This document shows, in pieces, positions 12,432 to 16,475 of a stretch of DNA of 16,475 nucleotides. The stretch is taken from contig CALIDR010000031.1 in the NCBI GenBank assembly GCA_938022295.1, positions 1-16,475 on the forward strand. The letters run 5' to 3'. How positions within the stretch are numbered: the first letter of the stretch is position 1; each line of letters begins with the position of its first letter. This DNA comes from an uncultured Burkholderiaceae bacterium (GTDB lineage: Bacteria > Pseudomonadota > Gammaproteobacteria > Burkholderiales > Burkholderiaceae_C). A model generated the notes under the pieces. It ran no database searches. It was given only the letters and a program-made list of their open reading frames with translations, and was not told the origin of the DNA. A program made the translations under genes and the position numbers.

Positions 12432-13392
12432 GAAGCTCGTCTCGTTGGAAGGTCTGGTGGGCCGCGGCAAGCCGGCGGCCACCGCCCAGCTCGCGCGGCT
12501 GATAGATCAGATTAGCACGATCATCGTCGGCAAGCGGCCGCAGATCGTCGACGGCGTGGCCTGCCTGCTCGCCGGCGGCCACCTGCTGATCGAGGACGTG
12601 CCGGGCGTGGGCAAGACGACGCTCGCGCACACGCTGGCGGTCTCGCTCGGGCTGAGCTTCAACCGCGTGCAGTTCACCGCCGACCTGATGCCCAGCGACC
12701 TCACCGGCGTGTCGGTCTACGAGCGCAGCAAGGAGGCGTTCGTCTTCCACCCGGGCCCGGTGTTCACGCAGGTGCTGCTCGCCGACGAGATCAACCGCGC
12801 CGGCCCGAAGACGCAGAGCGCGCTGCTCGAGGCGATGGAGGAGCAGCAGGTCTCGGTCGAGAACGAGACGCGCGCCCTGCCGCGGCCGTTCTTCGTCATC
12901 GCGACGCAGAACCCCGGCGACCAGCTCGGCACCTACCCGCTGCCGGAGAGCCAGCTCGACCGCTTCCTGATGTGCATCACGCTCGGCTACCCCGACCGCG
13001 CCAGCGAGCGCGCGCTGCTCGCGGGCGAGGACCGCCGCGGCCTGGTGCACAAGCTCTCGCCGGTGATGACGCCGGCCGAACTCGTCGTCGCGCAGCAGCA
13101 GGTGCTGGCGGTGCACGCCAGCGACGCGCTGCTGGACTACCTGCAGGCGCTGATCGCCGCCAGCCGCAACGGGCAGTGGTTCGTCGAGGGCCTGAGCCCG
13201 CGTGCGGGCATCGCCGTGCTGCGGGCGGCCAAGGCGCGGGCGCTCATCGACGGCCGCGACTACGTCGCCCCCGACGACGTGCAGGCGATCCTGCCGCAGT
13301 GCATCGCGCACCGCCTGCAGCCGGTGCCCGGCGCCGGGCGCGGGCGCGTCGAGCAGGTGCGGGCGATGGTCGAGGCCGTCGCGCTGCCTTGA
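12430..13392 (+). CDS. MoxR family AAA+ ATPase
   Basis: The 320-residue cytoplasmic ATPase has a Walker A motif EDVPGVGKTT (residues 55-64, Lys62), a Walker B LLADEIN (116-122, Asp119-Glu120), a sensor-1 region ATQNPGDQLGTYPLPESQLDRF (about 158-179) with the arginine-finger-type DRF, and the lid domain with LSPRAG (about 254-259). MoxR proteins act as chaperone-like or co-factor-inserting ATPases and are commonly encoded with DUF58 and transglutaminase-like proteins, as here. The ATG at 12430 with AGAAGG upstream gives a 30-residue leader before the conserved GKR..QIVDG segment; a GTG at 12457 is the alternative. The 3' end overlaps the DUF58 start (TTGA). Its promoter must lie inside the divergent deacetylase gene. 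Confidence 0.93.
   Translation: MKLVSLEGLVGRGKPAATAQLARLIDQISTIIVGKRPQIVDGVACLLAGGHLLIEDVPGVGKTTLAHTLAVSLGLSFNRVQFTADLMPSDLTGVSVYERSKEAFVFHPGPVFTQVLLADEINRAGPKTQSALLEAMEEQQVSVENETRALPRPFFVIATQNPGDQLGTYPLPESQLDRFLMCITLGYPDRASERALLAGEDRRGLVHKLSPVMTPAELVVAQQQVLAVHASDALLDYLQALIAASRNGQWFVEGLSPRAGIAVLRAAKARALIDGRDYVAPDDVQAILPQCIAHRLQPVPGAGRGRVEQVRAMVEAVALP
12499..12510. promoter_or_regulatory. palindrome in an AT-rich patch near the divergent starts
   Basis: CTGAT-AG-ATCAG lies in an unusually AT-rich patch (about 12499-12526) inside moxR codons 24-33, which include a rare ATA isoleucine codon. It is about 70-80 bp upstream of the deacetylase start on the minus strand, where a promoter or operator for that operon would be expected. 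The reading is based only on composition and symmetry. Confidence 0.25.
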
Positions 13393-14384
13393 CCGCGCCG
13401 GTGTCGACCGCCGCCGCGCCGGCGGCACCGCGGCCGGCGACGCTGCGCGCGCGGCTGCGCCGCTGGTGGGTCGCGCGGCTGCCGCGTACCGACCTGTGGA
13501 CGCTCGGCCAGCGCAACATCTACATCCTGCCCACCCGCGCCGGCGCGCTGTTCGCGTTCACGCTCGTGCTGATGCTGGTGGCGTCGATCAACTACCAGCT
13601 CAATCTCGGCTACGTGCTGACGTTCCTGCTCGCCGGCGCAGGCATCGTCTCGATGCACGTCACCCACAACACGCTGCGCGGGCTGACGCTGCAGCTGCGG
13701 ACGCCCGCGCCCGGCTTCGCCGGCGACGCGGTGACGCTCGAAGCCGTGCTGACGAGCCCCGGCCACGCGCGCCACGGCGTCGGCCTGGCGTTCGACGGCG
13801 ACGACGACGAGCCGGTGGCGAGCTGGGTCGACGTGCCGGCCGGCGGCCAGGCGAGCGCGCGGCTGGCCTTCGTGCCGCCGCGCCGCGGCCGCCACGCGGT
13901 GCCGACGCTGCGCGTCGAGACGCGGTTCCCGTTCGGCCTGTTCCGCGCCTGGTCGCTGTGGCGCCCGCGCGCCGAGGTGCTGGCGTGGCCGAAGCCCGAG
14001 CGCCCGGCCGCGCCGCTGCCGCCGCCGCAGCCGCGGGTGGGCGAGCCGCTGGCCGGCGCGCGCGCCGAGCGCGGCGAGTTCGACGGCGTGCGCGCCTACC
14101 AGCGCGGCGACGCGCTCAAGCAGATCGTCTGGAAGAAGGCCGCGCGCACCGGCGAGCTCGTCAGCCGCGACGCCCGCACGCCGGCCAGCCGGGAGCTGTG
14201 GCTGGACTGGCACGCCGCCGGCCCCGGCGACGCGGAGGCGAAGCTGTCGCGCCTGGCGGCGTGGGTGCTCGCCGCCGACCAGGCCGGCTTCGACCACGCG
14301 CTGCGGCTGCCGGGCGTCGAACTGCCGCCGGGGCAGGGCGATGTGCACCGCCGGCGCCAGCTCGAGGCACTGGCCCGGTGGTGA
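13389..14384 (+). CDS. DUF58 domain membrane protein
   Basis: The 331-residue protein has two membrane spans near the N-terminus (about residues 51-67 and 72-91), followed by a soluble region. The DUF58 hallmark is complete: ERGEFDGVRAYQRGD (227-241), then LKQIVWKKAARTGELVSRD (243-261). DUF58 proteins resemble von Willebrand-A-like folds and nearly always accompany MoxR ATPases; their biochemical role is unknown. The TTG at 13389 is the chosen start because it overlaps the moxR stop in TTGA; a GTG four codons later is the alternative, and the frame continues open upstream only as a moxR shadow. A run of Pro residues (about 207-216) precedes the DUF58 core. The transglutaminase-like gene starts 10 bases downstream. 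Confidence 0.9.
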   Translation: MTAPVSTAAAPAAPRPATLRARLRRWWVARLPRTDLWTLGQRNIYILPTRAGALFAFTLVLMLVASINYQLNLGYVLTFLLAGAGIVSMHVTHNTLRGLTLQLRTPAPGFAGDAVTLEAVLTSPGHARHGVGLAFDGDDDEPVASWVDVPAGGQASARLAFVPPRRGRHAVPTLRVETRFPFGLFRAWSLWRPRAEVLAWPKPERPAAPLPPPQPRVGEPLAGARAERGEFDGVRAYQRGDALKQIVWKKAARTGELVSRDARTPASRELWLDWHAAGPGDAEAKLSRLAAWVLAADQAGFDHALRLPGVELPPGQGDVHRRRQLEALARW

Positions 14385-14394
14385 GGGCGACGCC

Positions 14395-16475
14395 GTGAAG
14401 CCGGTCGACACCGTGCGCGTGATCGACGCGATCGACCGCGGCTTCACGATCGCGACCTGGTGGCCCGGCTGGGCGCACCTGCCGCGTGATTCGCGCGACG
14501 TGCTGTTCCTGCTCGCCGTGATCGGCTGGACGGTGCTGCCGCACGCCGGCCACCTGCCGGCGTGGTGCATCGCGATGACGGTGGCGGTGCTGCTGTGGCG
14601 CGCGCGGCTGGCGCTGCTGCAGCTGCCGCTGCCGGGGCGCTGGTCGGTGGCGGGGGTGCTCGTCGTCGCCGCGGTGCTGACGTGGTGGAGCCACGGCACG
14701 CTGCTCGGCCGCGACGCCGGCGTCACGCTGCTCGTCGTGCTGATGGTGCTGAAGACGCTCGAGCTGCGCGCGCGCCGCGACGCGCTGGTCGTGTTCTTCC
14801 TCGGCTTCTTCCTCGTGCTGACGAACTTCCTGTACTCGCAGTCGCTCGCCGTCGCCGCGGCGATGCTGATCGCGGTGTGGGGGCTGCTGACGGCGCTCGT
14901 GCTCGCCCACATGCCGGTGGGCCGCCCGCCGCTGCGGCGCGCCACCGCGCTGGCCGGGCGGGCGGCGCTGCTCGGCGCGCCGATCATGGTCGTGCTGTTC
15001 CTGCTGTTCCCGCGCTTCGGGCCGCTGTGGGGGCTGCCGCACGACGCGATGGCCAAGACCGGCCTGTCGGGCACGCTGAGCCTGGGCGGCGTGGCCGAGC
15101 TGGCGAGCGACGACCGCATCGCGATGCGGGTGCGCTTCGCCGGAGCGCCGCCGCCCGCGGAGGCGCTGTACTGGCGCGGGCCGGTGCTGGCCGCGTTCGA
15201 CGGCCGCGACTGGCGGCGCCTGGAGTCGACGTTCCCGCTGCCGCTGCGGCCCGCCGCCGAGCTGCGGCCGCTCGGCGAGCCGCTCGAGCTCGAGCTCTTC
15301 GTCGAGCCGTCGCGGCTGCCGTTCCTGACCGTGCTCGAGGCCACGCCCGACACCGCCGAGGCCGCCCCCCGTGCCGAGGGCTACCGCTTCACGCAGGACG
15401 CGACGCTGCAGTGGGTCGCCGACCGGCCGCTGACCGACCGCCTGCAGATCCGCACCCGCGCCTTTCTGCAGTTCGAGCACGGCCCGCGCGACCCGGTGAT
15501 CGGGCTGCAGGACTACCTCAGCCTGCCCTCGGGCTACAACCCGCGCACGCTCGAGTGGGCGGTGGCGCTGCGCCGCCAGCCCGCCTACGCCGAGGCCGAC
15601 GCGCTCACGCTGGTGCGCGCGGTGCTCGACCACATCCGCCGCCAGGACTACCGCTACACGCTGACGCCGGGCCTGTACGGCGACGAGCGCGGCCGCCACG
15701 CGATCGACGAGTTCTGGCTCGACCGCCGGCAGGGCTTCTGCGAGCACTTCGCCAGCGCGTTCGTCGTCGTGATGCGCGCGCTCGACGTGCCGGCGCGCAT
15801 CGTCACCGGCTACCAGGGCGCCGACCCGGTGCTGCAGGACGGCTGGATGATCGTGCGCAACAGCCATGCCCACGCGTGGGCCGAGGTCTGGGTCGCCGGC
15901 CGCGGCTGGGTGCGCGTCGACCCGACGGCGGCGGTCGCCCCCGAGCGCATCCAGCGCAGCGTGCAGCTGCGCCCGGCGCCGGGGCTGATGGCCGGCGCGC
16001 TGCGCAGCGTCAACCCCGAGCTCGTCGAGCAGGTGCGCCGCGCGTGGGAGACCGTCAACCACCGCTGGAACCAGTGGGTGCTGAACTACTCGCGCGGCAG
16101 CCAGTTCGACCTGCTGCGCCGGCTCGGCTTCGCGACGCCCGACTGGGCCGACCTCGGCCTGCTGCTGGTCGCGCTGCTCAGCGGCGCGGCACTCGTCGGC
16201 GCCGGCTGGGCGGCGCTCGACCGCTGGCGGCAGGACCCGTGGCAGCGCCTGCACCGGCGCATCCGCGACGCGCTCGGCGAGCTCGGCGTCGGCGCCTCCG
16301 CGCACGAACCGCCGCGCACGCTGGCGCAGCGCGTGCGCGCCGAGCTCGGCGCCGCCGGCGAACCGCTGGCCGCCGCTCTGCTGCGGCTGGAAGTGCAGCG
16401 CTACGGGCGCGACGGCACGTCCGGGCGGCCGCCGCGCGCGTGGTGGCGCGACTTCGCGCGCGCCGCGGCGCAGGC
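14395..16475 (+). CDS. tgpA: TgpA-type membrane transglutaminase-like protein (DUF3488), 3' end beyond the window
   Basis: 693 codons are visible with no stop before the right edge. The N-terminal 210 residues hold about six membrane spans (DUF3488). They are followed by the family motif KTGLSGTLSLGGVAELASDD (221-240) and a periplasmic transglutaminase-like domain. The catalytic triad is present: Cys449 in RQGFCEHFA, His493 in NSHAHAWAEVW and Asp509 in VRVDPTAAV. The spacings of 44 and 16 equal those I recall for Pseudomonas aeruginosa TgpA (Cys404, His448, Asp464). One more span (about 583-608) and a cytoplasmic DUF4129-like tail follow. The start is GTG at 14395, with GAGGG 7 bases upstream. 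TgpA is essential in P. aeruginosa, but its substrate is unknown. It forms an operon with moxR and the DUF58 gene. The length suggests only a short piece is missing. Confidence 0.93.
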   Translation, partial: MKPVDTVRVIDAIDRGFTIATWWPGWAHLPRDSRDVLFLLAVIGWTVLPHAGHLPAWCIAMTVAVLLWRARLALLQLPLPGRWSVAGVLVVAAVLTWWSHGTLLGRDAGVTLLVVLMVLKTLELRARRDALVVFFLGFFLVLTNFLYSQSLAVAAAMLIAVWGLLTALVLAHMPVGRPPLRRATALAGRAALLGAPIMVVLFLLFPRFGPLWGLPHDAMAKTGLSGTLSLGGVAELASDDRIAMRVRFAGAPPPAEALYWRGPVLAAFDGRDWRRLESTFPLPLRPAAELRPLGEPLELELFVEPSRLPFLTVLEATPDTAEAAPRAEGYRFTQDATLQWVADRPLTDRLQIRTRAFLQFEHGPRDPVIGLQDYLSLPSGYNPRTLEWAVALRRQPAYAEADALTLVRAVLDHIRRQDYRYTLTPGLYGDERGRHAIDEFWLDRRQGFCEHFASAFVVVMRALDVPARIVTGYQGADPVLQDGWMIVRNSHAHAWAEVWVAGRGWVRVDPTAAVAPERIQRSVQLRPAPGLMAGALRSVNPELVEQVRRAWETVNHRWNQWVLNYSRGSQFDLLRRLGFATPDWADLGLLLVALLSGAALVGAGWAALDRWRQDPWQRLHRRIRDALGELGVGASAHEPPRTLAQRVRAELGAAGEPLAAALLRLEVQRYGRDGTSGRPPRAWWRDFARAAAQ

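Noticed and set aside
13260..15353. 697-codon minus-strand frame across DUF58 and tgpA
   Set aside because: Ser/Arg-rich shadow with no domain; it contradicts the overlapping plus-strand operon.
14161..16305. 714-codon minus-strand frame opposite tgpA
   Set aside because: The Arg/Gln/His-rich translation is an antisense shadow; the plus strand has the complete TgpA catalytic triad and membrane spans.
1..16475. CRISPR array, tRNA/rRNA genes, prophage or defence system
   Set aside because: No regularly spaced repeats, no cloverleaf-like or rRNA-like sequence, and no integrase, nuclease-defence or phage genes were seen on reading both strands.

Overview
The window is very GC-rich DNA, with nearly every third codon position G or C and long open frames on both strands. 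It looks like the chromosome of a betaproteobacterium, probably of the order Burkholderiales (Rubrivivax/Leptothrix-like). This placement is inferred from base composition and from the character of the fumarase, MarC, histone-deacetylase-like and TgpA-type proteins; no ribosomal or other marker gene is present. Coding density is high and most neighbouring genes on one strand overlap by 4 bp (ATGA or TTGA).

Layout. (1) Positions 1-458 hold no gene I can support. They contain a nested inverted-repeat element (outer arms 27 bp, perfect) and a possible terminator. (2) 459-1025, minus: a DUF151/bifunctional-nuclease-fold protein with an export signal. (3) 1175-7237, minus: a six-gene Mrp/Mnh/Pha-type multisubunit cation/proton antiporter operon in the order A(B)-C-D-E-F-G, with the A and B subunits fused. 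The chain of 4-bp overlaps is broken only between C and D, where a heptamer-repeat inverted element and a 35-codon open frame lie. (4) 7238-7413: a divergent promoter region. (5) 7414-10175, plus: class I iron-sulfur fumarase, a MarC-family membrane protein and a DUF4136-type lipoprotein. (6) 10186-12431, minus: a histone-deacetylase-superfamily amidohydrolase followed by an overlapping MscS-type channel gene. (7) 12430-16475, plus: MoxR AAA+ ATPase, DUF58 protein and a TgpA-type membrane transglutaminase-like protein, the last running off the right edge.

How they work together. The Mrp genes encode one membrane complex exchanging Na+ (and possibly K+) for protons, serving pH and sodium homeostasis. 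MoxR-DUF58-TgpA is a widespread three-gene set thought to act at the cell envelope: the ATPase is cytoplasmic, and DUF58 and TgpA are membrane proteins with large soluble parts. The deacetylase/channel pair is transcribed away from this set, and the start codons of the deacetylase gene and moxR overlap in one CATG, so each gene's control region must lie inside the other gene.

Assessment. Most of the window is ordinary housekeeping and accessory chromosome. I see no clearly novel multi-gene system. The most unusual structures are the nested palindromic element at the left end, the repeat element and small frame inside the antiporter operon, and the back-to-back overlapping starts at 12429-12432.
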